A stretch of 64,000 nt of DNA, taken from positions 64,522 to 128,521 of the forward strand of contig JAKVCD010000005.1 of the NCBI GenBank assembly GCA_022446815.1, read 5' to 3'. Numbering within the stretch: the first letter of the stretch is position 1; each line of letters opens with the position of its first letter. The DNA comes from Planctomycetota bacterium (GTDB lineage Bacteria; Planctomycetota; UBA1135; GCA-002686595). Below the pieces are notes generated by a model that saw only the letters and a list, made by a program, of their open reading frames with translations, was not told the DNA's origin and did not search any database. The position numbers were made by a program, and so were the translations under genes. This document shows, piece by piece, positions 50,014 to 58,147 of the stretch.

Positions 50014-50095
50014 TGTAAGAGAGAAGGAAGAGAGCTGTTTCCGTAACCCAGACGCCAGAGAGGAAGAGGATGATTCCGTAGAGCCAGTCGGGCAT
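49994..50095 (-). CDS. Possible 33-residue single-pass membrane peptide
   Basis: ATG 50095 opens MPDWLYGIILFLSGVWVTE, then TALFLLSYRAFGRS and TAA at 49994-49996. One clear hydrophobic span (WLYGIILFLSGVWV) is flanked by an acidic start and a basic end, as in bacterial small membrane proteins. No ribosome site is visible and coding bias cannot be judged at this length. The stop lies inside a stem-loop. Plausible but unproven. Confidence 0.35.
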   Translation of the reverse strand: MPDWLYGIILFLSGVWVTETALFLLSYRAFGRS

Positions 50096-50512
50096 GGGTG
50101 GGTGGGGTTTTGTGGAAGCGGGCTCTGTGAGCAGCACTCGCGTTCCTTGTTTTGTCCTATCGGCTCAAGTTCGCCCTCCTTGCCCTGAACTGAGTTTTCT
50201 CGGGGACTTTGTCGACGAGGCGGGAATTTGCCTCACTCAGAGGCCACTTGAAGATGTGGACTGGCTCACAAAGCGGCCTTTAGGGGTCGGGACCGCTCAG
50301 GGGAACACAGACAGAATCGGAGCAGCTCAGGGTCCGACGTGCGCCCGGCGCTCCGATGTAGGCGTGGTGAGGGGTGCCAGCTTTCAAAATGTCCGTGTCA
50401 CCGACTTGTGCGAATTTACCAGCTTGGCTAGCCTTTGTAGGAAGTCGCAAAACGGCGTAGCGCGCGCTGTGGGTTCGACCGGGAGATTTAGGACAGGAGG
50501 CCTAGGAGGCTG
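50096..50512. other. Non-coding stretch before the ABC/DUF3299 operon
   Basis: A 139-residue plus-strand frame (50094-50513) covers this stretch but is low-complexity, lacks any family pattern and has no ribosome site, so I do not call it. The stretch ends with AGGAGGCTG directly before the ATG at 50513, a good ribosome site. No tRNA, recognisable riboswitch or repeat was seen. Confidence 0.4.
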
Positions 50513-51190
50513 ATGAGCGGGACGGAGAGTTCAGCGGTGACGCCGTTGCAGACGGACTGGATGAGGCATGGGTTCAACCTGTGCCTCATGGGTCTAGTGC
50601 TGTTCATTTCCTTAGGCCTTACCGGTTTAGTGCTACAGAGGGTCGCGGCGAGCGCGAGCAGTCCTGAGGCATCTTCCTCTTCACGGGGCGTGGCTGGGTC
50701 AGAGCCCCTCGTTTTGGCTTGGACTGCATCTGAAGCTGTTGAGCCTGTCCATGTGTCACTCACGGTATCGGAGTCACAGTACTCGAGCCCTCTCGCCCTC
50801 GTCGCAGAGGGCCTTTCGAGCTTTGAGCTCGCGAGCAGGCCTGACCATTGGCTCGTTTTAGAGCCAGACGGGAGCCTACGAACCGAGGGGGAGGGAGCTC
50901 TCGTCGGCTTTTTGCACGGAGGAGTCGCTCTGACCATAGGAGACAAACTCCCTGGTCCAGGGCTCATGAGCTTTCACCTCTTGCACCACGACGCTTGGAT
51001 TTCCGAAGACGTCTCGATTCCAATCGTGGAGTCGGACGGCGCTGGCGCTTGGATCGTCATTGAGCAGCGCCGCTTTGAGGTCAGGGTCAGCCGTGAGCTC
51101 CAGCCCGCTCATTCGACTGAGGCAGGTGAGCTCAGGTTGCACTCGCGAACAGGCCTCCCGACTGTATCTCTAGCCTCTAAGGGCGTGTAA
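50513..51190 (+). CDS. Membrane-anchored unknown protein, first gene of the ABC/DUF3299 operon
   Basis: A 225-residue protein from ATG 50513 with AGGAGG just upstream. A charged N terminus is followed by LCLMGLVLFISLGLTGLVLQ (residues ~24-43) and a Ser-rich linker. A strand-rich extracytoplasmic domain follows, containing HLLHHDAW, a possible metal-binding His cluster. No family recognised. It precedes the ABC ATPase by 87 nt. Its position suggests a substrate- or metal-binding helper, but that is inference. Confidence 0.65.
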   Translation: MSGTESSAVTPLQTDWMRHGFNLCLMGLVLFISLGLTGLVLQRVAASASSPEASSSSRGVAGSEPLVLAWTASEAVEPVHVSLTVSESQYSSPLALVAEGLSSFELASRPDHWLVLEPDGSLRTEGEGALVGFLHGGVALTIGDKLPGPGLMSFHLLHHDAWISEDVSIPIVESDGAGAWIVIEQRRFEVRVSRELQPAHSTEAGELRLHSRTGLPTVSLASKGV

Positions 51191-51250
51191 CAGTAACTTA
51201 CCTAGGATTGACGAGCATCGGCGTCGAGTAGTTCGTAGCCTTGCAATCAA

Positions 51251-51304
51251 ATGGCAATCCTAGAGCTAAATGACTAAATGGCACTCCTAGAGTTAAAAGA
51301 TCTC
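51251..51304 (+). repeat. Tandem 27-bp duplication of the ABC ATPase start region
   Basis: Copies at 51251-51277 and 51278-51304 match at 20 of 27 positions. The first reads ATG + seven codons + TAA (MAILELND, stop) directly in frame with the second, which begins MALLELKD, the real gene start. The copies are adjacent, so the stop immediately precedes the ATG at 51278. Confidence 0.9.
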
Positions 51305-51961
51305 CTTAAGCACTACCCGTCACCCGAGGGCGGGAGAAGCACAGTCCTCGACGTGCCGGAGTTCACGTTGCAAGCTGGCGAGCAGGTCGCGCTTGAGGGT
51401 GCGAGCGGGAGCGGTAAAACGACCCTGTTGCATATCGTGGCGGGCATCCTTACGCCTGACTCCGGGAGCGTGTCCCTCGCAGGGAACCAGCTGAATACGC
51501 TCTCTGAGTCAGCTGTAGATCGCGTGCGCGCCGAGCACATCGGATACGTCTTCCAAACCTTCAACCTGCTTCAGGGATACACCGCGCTTGAGAACGTGCT
51601 CCTCGGGATGGCCTTCAGCGCGGGGCAAGACGTCGGCAGGGCGCATCAGCTGCTCGAGCGGGTTGGTATCGCTGACAAAGCGAACCACCTCCCGAGCCAG
51701 CTCTCGGTCGGTCAGCAGCAGCGCGTGGCGATCGCTCGCGCTATCGCGAATCGTCCCTCCCTGCTCCTCGCCGACGAACCTACGGGGAACCTTGACGCCG
51801 ACATGGCGCAGCAGGCGCTCACGCTCCTACGTGAGGCATGCGAAGAGGTCGACGCCGCGATCCTCCTCGTGAGTCATGACCCTGCAGTGCTTGGAGCTTT
51901 CGAAGATCGCCGTTCACTCACCGAGCTAAACCGAGCCGCCAAAGTGGGAGGTGCAGCATGA
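51278..51961 (+). CDS. ABC transporter ATP-binding protein (LolD/MacB-like)
   Basis: A 227-residue ATPase. Walker A is GASGSGKTT, the Q-loop is in YVFQTFNLL, the signature LSVGQQQR, Walker B LLLADEPTGNLD, and the switch His in VSHDPAV. The LxxGY-loop and short length are typical of the MacB/LolD/FtsE group that pairs with FtsX-type permeases. ATG 51278 lacks a clear ribosome site, and the duplicated leader frame just before it may substitute. Its stop overlaps the permease start (ATGA). Confidence 0.93.
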   Translation: MALLELKDLLKHYPSPEGGRSTVLDVPEFTLQAGEQVALEGASGSGKTTLLHIVAGILTPDSGSVSLAGNQLNTLSESAVDRVRAEHIGYVFQTFNLLQGYTALENVLLGMAFSAGQDVGRAHQLLERVGIADKANHLPSQLSVGQQQRVAIARAIANRPSLLLADEPTGNLDADMAQQALTLLREACEEVDAAILLVSHDPAVLGAFEDRRSLTELNRAAKVGGAA

Positions 51962-53211
51962 AGACGATCATCATGATCGCTAAGAAGTCTCTTGCGAGAC
52001 ACAAGCTCTCGACAAGCGTGACCGCGGGTTCGCTCGCCCTCGCTTGCGGCCTCGTGATTGGCGTCTTCTCTATTCAAGAGCAGTCTTATCAGGCATTCAC
52101 GACAGGCGCGCCTGGCTTCGATGCGGTCCTCGGAGCGCGCGGTAGTCAGCTCCAGCTCGTCATGAACAGCGTGCTGCACCTAGACACCTCACCAGGGAAC
52201 ATTCCCTACAAGGCCTACACTGAAATGCGCGATGATCCGCGCGTGAAGCTGGCGGTCCCCTACGCGGTCGGAGACAACTACAGAGGCTACAGGGTCGTAG
52301 GGACGACCCCCGAGCTGCTGACTGAGTTCGAGCTCTCCGACGGCGTCGGCTACCAGATCATGCCCGGCGGCCGGGTCTTTGATGACCTCAAGATGGAGGC
52401 CGTAGTCGGGAGTCAGGTGGCGCGAAAGACAGGGCTTCGCGTCGGCTCACATTTGCACTTTGAGCACGGCGTCGAGGAAGAGATGGGGCATGACCACGAG
52501 GACGAGTACATCGTGGTTGGCATCCTTGAGCCGACGAACACCCCGGCAGATAAGGTGATCTGGTGCCCGCTCGAGGGTATGTATCGCTTGGATGGGCACG
52601 TCCTGCGAGGGGGCGGAGAGGTCTACATAGCGAAGCCGGACGAGGAGATTCCTGACGAAGTGAAAGAGGTGAGCGCCGTGATGTTGGCCTTCAAGAGCCC
52701 CCAGGCCGGCTTCCAGTTCTCTCAGCAGATTAACGGCGGTAAGGACATGACCCTCGCTTGGCCCATCGCGCGTGCCATGGCGCAGCTCTTCGACAAGATC
52801 GGCTGGGCACACAAAGTCCTGAGCCTGGTGGCCTACCTTGTCTGCGTCGTGGGTGCTGCCTCGATCCTTGCGAGCCTTTACAACGCGATGAACGAGCGCC
52901 GGAGGGAGTTCGCTATCTTGCGTGCTCTAGGTGCACGTCGCTCGACGGTCTTTGGCGCGATCCTCACTGAGTCCACAGCGATTGCTGCCCTTGGTGGCCT
53001 CATGGGGCTCCTCGTCTATGGCCTAGTGTTCACGATCGCAGCTCAGGTGATCCGAGCTGAGGCCGGGATCGTCTTGGACATTTGGCAGCTACACTCGAGC
53101 ATGTGGTTAGCGCCCCTAGGAGTCACCTTGCTAGGCGCCCTCGCTGGGATCGTCCCCGCGATGAAGGCCTACCGCACTGATGTCGCCACCCACATCGTTG
53201 CTCACTCCTGA
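51958..53211 (+). CDS. ABC transporter permease, MacB/FtsX/LolCE type
   Basis: A 417-residue protein with one N-terminal membrane segment, a periplasmic MacB-PCD-like domain (residues ~45-270) and three C-terminal segments (VAYLVCVVGAASILASLYNAMNERR opens the FtsX core). NERRREFAILRALGARRSTV is the coupling-helix signature. The periplasmic domain contains HFEHGVEEEMGHDHEDEY, a His/Asp/Glu-rich patch that could bind metal. TGATG overlap with the first DUF3299 gene. Mechanotransmission rather than pumping is typical of the class. Confidence 0.92.
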   Translation: MKTIIMIAKKSLARHKLSTSVTAGSLALACGLVIGVFSIQEQSYQAFTTGAPGFDAVLGARGSQLQLVMNSVLHLDTSPGNIPYKAYTEMRDDPRVKLAVPYAVGDNYRGYRVVGTTPELLTEFELSDGVGYQIMPGGRVFDDLKMEAVVGSQVARKTGLRVGSHLHFEHGVEEEMGHDHEDEYIVVGILEPTNTPADKVIWCPLEGMYRLDGHVLRGGGEVYIAKPDEEIPDEVKEVSAVMLAFKSPQAGFQFSQQINGGKDMTLAWPIARAMAQLFDKIGWAHKVLSLVAYLVCVVGAASILASLYNAMNERRREFAILRALGARRSTVFGAILTESTAIAALGGLMGLLVYGLVFTIAAQVIRAEAGIVLDIWQLHSSMWLAPLGVTLLGALAGIVPAMKAYRTDVATHIVAHS

Positions 53212-53780
53212 TGAGGAAGCTAACAGCTAGCTTTACGGTCCTTCTGCTAGCCTCATGTGGTGAAGATCTCTCCAAGGTTGATGGGCCTCCGCCGGAGGGA
53301 GCTTCGCTCCGAGGGAACAGCGTGGTCGCGTCCATCGAGCCGAAGGAGCCCGAGCCGGAGCCGGAGCCCTTCGATGAAGAGGGCTATGAAACCATCAACT
53401 TCGATCTCCTTGGCGAGTTCGAATACCCGGTCTATGTGAAGATCAAAGAGGGAGAGGAGCTTCCGGAGATCCCGGAAGAGGTCCGGACCCAAAACGGTAA
53501 GAAGATCAAGATCACGGGCTTCATGAATCCTGTGCGCTTTGATCGAGAGGGTGTCAGCGAGTTCTTGCTCGTGAAAGACATCCTCGGCTGCTGCTTTGGC
53601 GCGACCCCGAAGATGAACCACTGGATCCGTGTTCGGATGAAGGAGGGGGAGCGCGCCAAGTTCTATGCCTACGACCAGTTGACGGTCCTCGGGGAGTTCG
53701 AGGTTTCTGAGGAGGTCGAAGACGGCTACGTCATGAGCATTTACCGCATGACGGTCGATCACCTCACGAGGGAGGAGTAG
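53211..53780 (+). CDS. DUF3299 lipoprotein (first copy)
   Basis: A 189-residue protein with lipobox VLLLASCG (Cys16) and an acidic Pro/Glu-rich linker. The DUF3299 core follows: KIKITGFMNPVRFDREGVSEFLLVKDI and LGCCFGATPKMNHWIRVRM, with a conserved CC pair. C-terminal VMSIYRMTVDHL closes the fold. DUF3299 occurs next to MacB-like ABC transporters in other phyla, in some cases zinc-linked, to my recollection. It is the ATG-overlapping partner of the permease and 4 nt before the second copy. Confidence 0.9.
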   Translation: MRKLTASFTVLLLASCGEDLSKVDGPPPEGASLRGNSVVASIEPKEPEPEPEPFDEEGYETINFDLLGEFEYPVYVKIKEGEELPEIPEEVRTQNGKKIKITGFMNPVRFDREGVSEFLLVKDILGCCFGATPKMNHWIRVRMKEGERAKFYAYDQLTVLGEFEVSEEVEDGYVMSIYRMTVDHLTREE

Positions 53781-53784
53781 GGCC

Positions 53785-54432
53785 TTGCGCCTCGCCTTCA
53801 CAGCTGTCGCTCTCGTCGGCGTGGGTCTGGCCGCCCGCTTCAGCCTCGCATCCGAGGACATCGGCGCGCCTCTCGTTCCTTTGGATGAGCTCGAGGGGAA
53901 TGCACTCCGGCGGGAGCCGAGCGAGCTCACTCTTTTGGAGGGAGAGAGCTCTGGGGAGCTCGTCCCTGAAGAGGCTGAGGCAGCCTCCGGTGTCGTACTC
54001 GAGGGTGGCTACTTACCTGACGAGATCGAGGAGCAGTACGAATGGCTAGAATTCAGCTTCCTAACGAGCTTTGAATATCCGGACCTCGTCGAGCTTGATG
54101 CAGAGGAGGCCCCTCCGGAGCTGCCTGCGGACGTGGCAGAGCTCGATGGCTTGATGATCGCGATTGAGGGCTTCATGAACCCTCTCGCCTTTGACCGTGA
54201 GGGTGTGAGCCAGTTCGCCCTCGTTAACGACCCCTTGAACTGCTGCTTCGGTAATACGCCGAACATGAACCACTGGATCGACGTCACCCTGCCGGAGGGC
54301 GAGCGCACAGCCTTCTACTCCCTGGATCCGGTCGCTGTATATGGCCGACTGGAGGTCGGAGAGGCCTATGAGGACGGCTTCGTCGTCAGCCTCTTCAGGA
54401 TGCGCGCGGATCACGTGATAGGGGACTTCTAG
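53785..54432 (+). CDS. DUF3299 exported protein (second copy)
   Basis: A 215-residue protein from TTG 53785, preceded by GGAGGAG. It has signal peptide MRLAFTAVALVGVGLAARFSLA, not a lipobox. The core is IAIEGFMNPLAFDREGVSQFALVNDPLNCCFGNTPNMNHWIDV and FVVSLFRMRADHV, clearly a paralogue of the first copy including the CC pair. The ~90-residue acidic N-terminal linker is longer. Two tandem copies of the domain are unusual. A hairpin follows the stop. Confidence 0.88.
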   Translation: MRLAFTAVALVGVGLAARFSLASEDIGAPLVPLDELEGNALRREPSELTLLEGESSGELVPEEAEAASGVVLEGGYLPDEIEEQYEWLEFSFLTSFEYPDLVELDAEEAPPELPADVAELDGLMIAIEGFMNPLAFDREGVSQFALVNDPLNCCFGNTPNMNHWIDVTLPEGERTAFYSLDPVAVYGRLEVGEAYEDGFVVSLFRMRADHVIGDF

Positions 54433-54456
54433 GCCTGCTGAGCGGCTCTCGTTGAT

Positions 54457-54477
54457 TCAGGGCAAAAACGCCCCTGA
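54457..54477 (+). terminator. Hairpin after the DUF3299 operon
   Basis: TCAGGGC (54457-54463) pairs with GCCCCTGA (54470-54477) with one bulged base and an AAAAAC loop, 24 nt after the stop codon. There is no following T-run, so terminator assignment is tentative. Confidence 0.35.
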
Positions 54478-54631
54478 CTCATCCCGGATTGGACTCTAGG
54501 ATGGTCCCTCGGCTACCTGCCAGAAGGCGTCAGCAAGGCGCTTTGGCGGGGTTACTCTGTCCCACCCTAGGGGTAGGCCAAGCGGCCGACTCCTCCGCCC
54601 CACTCCAGCCCCCTCCGTACTCAGATCACCC

Positions 54632-56500
54632 ATGAGCTCTCGCTTCTCCCTGCGCATCACCTCGGGTGTTCACGATGGTGAGCAGCACGAGCTAGAGGGA
54701 CCGCGGGTGACCGTCGGCCGCAAGCCAGGAAACAGTCTCTGTCTTGAGGAGAGCTCGGTCTCTGGGACCCACGCAGAGCTCTTGATCGAGGGCGGGACCG
54801 TGACCCTCCGAGACCGCAACAGCACCAACGGCACAAAGGTGGGCGGGTCAGCGATTGATGAGCGCGTCTTGGCGCACGGCGACCAGGTCACCTTCGGCTC
54901 CGTGCAGGCACTCTTTGAGGACGCAGAGGTCGGCGGAGCAGCGAGCGAGGCTGAGGCTGATGCTGTCGGCTCTTTGAGCGCCGCTGCGCTGGCGGACAGC
55001 GGCAAGCGCTCGCGCTCGGGCTTCCTCATCGTCGTCGCGGGCATCCTCCTCCTCGGCGCCGGCGTCTGGGTCGGGCTCGGGATGCTGGATGGTGAGGGTG
55101 GCGGCAGCGCGCTCCCTGTCGCAACGGTCGAGGGCGACCTCCTAGATGGCAGCGGAGCCTTTGAGGGAGAGAGCAGCGCTTGGACCAACGACGGAGCTGC
55201 CTCTGTGGAGTTCTTTAACTCCAGGCAGGCCGCCGCGACGGGACTGAATGGGATGAACGCAGAGCTGATCTCTGGTGAGCAGGCATGCCTCTTGAGTCCT
55301 AACGTCAGCACTCGTGGAGGTACGAAGATGGTCGCGCGGGTGAGCGCTGACGCTGACATGGCGGTCGGCGCGCGGCTGGGTGTTCGCTTCTCCAGAGGTG
55401 ACGGGGATCAGGGGACGGTGGCTTGGAGCGCAGTCATGGACGGCAGCGGAGAGGTCATGGTCGAGGCTGTGACTCCCGCTGGTTACGACAGCGCGCAGGT
55501 CATCATCGAAGCGCGAGCCTCAGGTGATGGCGCTGTGAGCGTCGATGACGCCAGCCTCACGAGCGCGGGGACAGGCCAAGGCGCACAGGAGCTCGGCGGC
55601 TACGCCTTCCACCTGCTTGGTGAGCCTGCCCAGAGCGTCTGCCTCACGAAGATCAGCGCGCTCTCCTTAGGAGGCCTTGAGGTAGAGGGCGCCACCCTCA
55701 CCGGCGCGCTCATAGAGAAGGGTATGGACCTCAGCGCGAGCCAGGCTGGCGCGCTCAGCTTGAGCGTCGATGCCGCCCTCGTTTCGAAGGGAGTCGCTAG
55801 CATCGGCGAGAGCGGGCACCAAGTACACGGCGCGGAGTTTGAGCGCGAGGGAGTGACCAGCGTTCTCCTCGGCGAGGGCAACGACCTCGTCGCCATCCAC
55901 TGGGAGAGCCCGGCTCAGGTGCGCGCTCGCAGAGAGGGGGAGGGGATGGGCTTAGAGGTCTCTCTCATAGACACCTCCTTCAGGCTCCAAGTCGACTTCA
56001 AGGAGGAGCGCGTCCACGCAGGCGACCTCGCCTACGCAGCGCGGGGTGCAGAGCGAGAGGGACAGCTCGGTGACTGCCTCGGCTCGTGGGCCGAGCTCCT
56101 CGAGCGCTACCCCTACCAAGAGGCGCTCGTAGTGGAGGCCGAGGGTGCGCGCGGCCGGCTGGTCCAAGCGGGCATGCTGGAGCTGCAAGAGGTGCGCGCG
56201 GAGCTCGAGAGAGCCTCCTTCTTCCGCCTCGTGGAGCTCTATCGCGCCTGCAGGTCGCAGGCCGCTGCGGTTGGCGAACGGTACGCGGGGAGCGAAGTAC
56301 AAGAAGAGGCTGACGCCTTGGTTGAGGCCGTCGAAGCAGAACTGACCCTCCTCGAGGTCGACCTCGATGCTGGCGAGGTCTCTCGCCTCCAAGCGATCCA
56401 CGCCGTGCTCAAAGCGAGCGATTCACCGAAGCTCGCCGGCGAGGTCGCGAGCTATCTTGAGAGCGAGTTCAGCGCGCCCGCTGATGGGGGAGGCGAGTAG
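54632..56500 (+). CDS. FHA-domain single-pass membrane protein
   Basis: A 622-residue protein. Residues 1-95 are an FHA domain (VTVGRKPGNSLCL, SVSGTHAELL, DRNSTNGTKV, with the Gly-Arg, Ser-x-x-His and Asn-Gly residues of phosphothreonine binding). A membrane segment LIVVAGILLLGAGVWVGLG lies at ~128-147. The ~470-residue outside part is strand-rich, then helical near the C terminus. It begins a gene series through the pseudopilins and directly abuts the PilM-N gene. It could link the Ser/Thr kinase system to pilus/secretion assembly. Confidence 0.85.
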   Translation: MSSRFSLRITSGVHDGEQHELEGPRVTVGRKPGNSLCLEESSVSGTHAELLIEGGTVTLRDRNSTNGTKVGGSAIDERVLAHGDQVTFGSVQALFEDAEVGGAASEAEADAVGSLSAAALADSGKRSRSGFLIVVAGILLLGAGVWVGLGMLDGEGGGSALPVATVEGDLLDGSGAFEGESSAWTNDGAASVEFFNSRQAAATGLNGMNAELISGEQACLLSPNVSTRGGTKMVARVSADADMAVGARLGVRFSRGDGDQGTVAWSAVMDGSGEVMVEAVTPAGYDSAQVIIEARASGDGAVSVDDASLTSAGTGQGAQELGGYAFHLLGEPAQSVCLTKISALSLGGLEVEGATLTGALIEKGMDLSASQAGALSLSVDAALVSKGVASIGESGHQVHGAEFEREGVTSVLLGEGNDLVAIHWESPAQVRARREGEGMGLEVSLIDTSFRLQVDFKEERVHAGDLAYAARGAEREGQLGDCLGSWAELLERYPYQEALVVEAEGARGRLVQAGMLELQEVRAELERASFFRLVELYRACRSQAAAVGERYAGSEVQEEADALVEAVEAELTLLEVDLDAGEVSRLQAIHAVLKASDSPKLAGEVASYLESEFSAPADGGGE

Positions 56501-58147
56501 ATGGCACGTCAGGTCACAGGGGTCGATGTCGGGACGCGCTCCGCGCGCTTCTTGAAGGGCTACTACAAGGGCAACACCTTTCACGCTACGGGCTTCAGCG
56601 TCTCCGACGACCCCGGAGGCTCCATCGACTCCACCTGGGAGTCGGCAGAGCCTGAGTTCAAGCCGACCGCTGCGCGCGTGGGGATCACAGGCCGGGAGAT
56701 GAACTTGCGCTACACGCGCGTCCCTCGCGTCCCTGATTGGCAGCTGCGGCGCCTGATGCGCTTCGAGGTCGAGGAGGTGGGTGGCTCCTCCGGAGCGGCG
56801 GTAGCGAGCGACTTCAACCTCTTGCCGGACCTGCCTGAGGTCGAGGGGGAAGACGTCGTCCTCCTCGCGATGGCTCGTGAGGACCTCCTCGAGACACACG
56901 CAGACAACTTGGCTGATGTGGGCGGGACCCTCGACAGCTTCGCCCCCGCGAGCCTAGGCCTCTACAACGCCTGGCTCCGCTACGGAGTCATCGAAGACGA
57001 CACGGTCCTCCTCGCGAACATCGGCCACGAGAACATCGACGTCGTGATCTGCCGCGGACCGGATCTCGTCTTTGCTCGCAACCTCTCGGGCGGCTCAGAG
57101 CTCTTTGACTCTGTCCTAGCCGCGCAGTTTGGTGTCAGCCCCCGCAAGGCTGAGGACTTGAAGAAGCGCCTCGTTGACCTCACACCGGGCGCTCAGTTCG
57201 CCGACTCAAACCACGAGAAGGCCAGCCGCGCCGCGCTCGCGCCGGCGGGCCAGCTGCTCTCGCTCTTGCAGTCCACGGTCCTCTTCTCGAAGGGTCAGCT
57301 CAAGATCCCGAATCTCAAGGTCGACCGCGTCCTGCTCTGCGGCGGTGGCGCAGCGCTGGAGGGACTCTGCCCGTACCTCGGACAGGGCATGGGCGTGCCG
57401 GTCGAGCTCTTTGACCCCTTCCGGGTCGTTGAGACAGAGGGGCTCTCGCCTGAAGAGTCGGACCTGCTCGAGGAGTATCAACTCGAGTCCGTCGTCGCAT
57501 TAGGCCTCGCTACTATGGCCTCGGACCCCGAGGGCTATTCGATCGAGATCCTCCCGGAGTCCGTCAAGAAGCGCCGTGACCTGATGAACGGGACGGCCTT
57601 CCTCGCTGCGGCGGTCGTCTTCGCTCTCGCCTACCTCGGCTGGAGCGCGATGAGCTTGTCTAGCAGCCTCGGCGAGCTCGAAGGAGACGTGCGGGTGGCT
57701 TCGAGGAAGCTGCAAGACGCCAAGCGCACAGAGAAGCAGGCCTTTGATCTGCAGGAGCGGAGCGAGGTCTTGAGCGGCTACGCCGATGAGTTGATGACCA
57801 CTCTAGGTACGGGAGAGCAGCTCGCCCGCAGCCTCGAGGCGCTGCACAAGAGCTTGCCCGAGGAGTTCTGGCTGACCAACCTTGAGACGAGGATAGGGGA
57901 AGACAAGGACCTCCTCGATGAGAAGGAGGCGCAGCCCTTCCTGCGCGTCGAAGGACGCGCCCGCGAAGGGACTCGCTCTATGTCTGTCCTGTATGAGCAG
58001 TTCCTCGCGCGGCTGCGCGCCGAGCTCCCGATGGCGCGCATTACAGCCTCACCCAACGTGCGGGGGACGCAGTTCGAGCTGGCGCTGACCTTGTTTGGCG
58101 GTCCGCCCCAAGGGGACGCCGCGATCACGATAGGGGAGGACGCCTGA
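56501..58147 (+). CDS. PilM-PilN fusion protein (type IV pilus/T2SS inner-membrane platform)
   Basis: A 548-residue protein. Residues ~1-345 are a PilM/GspL-like actin-fold ATPase (GVDVGTRSARFLKG, LANIGHENIDVVIC, VLLCGGGAALEGL). A membrane segment FLAAAVVFALAYLGW follows at ~367-385, then a PilN/GspL-C-like coiled coil and ferredoxin-type fold (residues ~390-535). In most organisms PilM and PilN are separate genes, so this fusion resembles GspL. ATG 56501 directly follows the FHA stop. Confidence 0.85.
   Translation: MARQVTGVDVGTRSARFLKGYYKGNTFHATGFSVSDDPGGSIDSTWESAEPEFKPTAARVGITGREMNLRYTRVPRVPDWQLRRLMRFEVEEVGGSSGAAVASDFNLLPDLPEVEGEDVVLLAMAREDLLETHADNLADVGGTLDSFAPASLGLYNAWLRYGVIEDDTVLLANIGHENIDVVICRGPDLVFARNLSGGSELFDSVLAAQFGVSPRKAEDLKKRLVDLTPGAQFADSNHEKASRAALAPAGQLLSLLQSTVLFSKGQLKIPNLKVDRVLLCGGGAALEGLCPYLGQGMGVPVELFDPFRVVETEGLSPEESDLLEEYQLESVVALGLATMASDPEGYSIEILPESVKKRRDLMNGTAFLAAAVVFALAYLGWSAMSLSSSLGELEGDVRVASRKLQDAKRTEKQAFDLQERSEVLSGYADELMTTLGTGEQLARSLEALHKSLPEEFWLTNLETRIGEDKDLLDEKEAQPFLRVEGRAREGTRSMSVLYEQFLARLRAELPMARITASPNVRGTQFELALTLFGGPPQGDAAITIGEDA

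Noticed and set aside
50465-50490. T-loop-like GGTTCGACC, considered as part of a tRNA
   Set aside because: No acceptor or anticodon stems can be folded around it.
50094-50513. 139-residue plus-strand reading frame before the ABC/DUF3299 operon
   Set aside because: No ribosome site, no family pattern, Gly/Arg/Ser-rich low-complexity product, and it runs over the ribosome site of the next gene.
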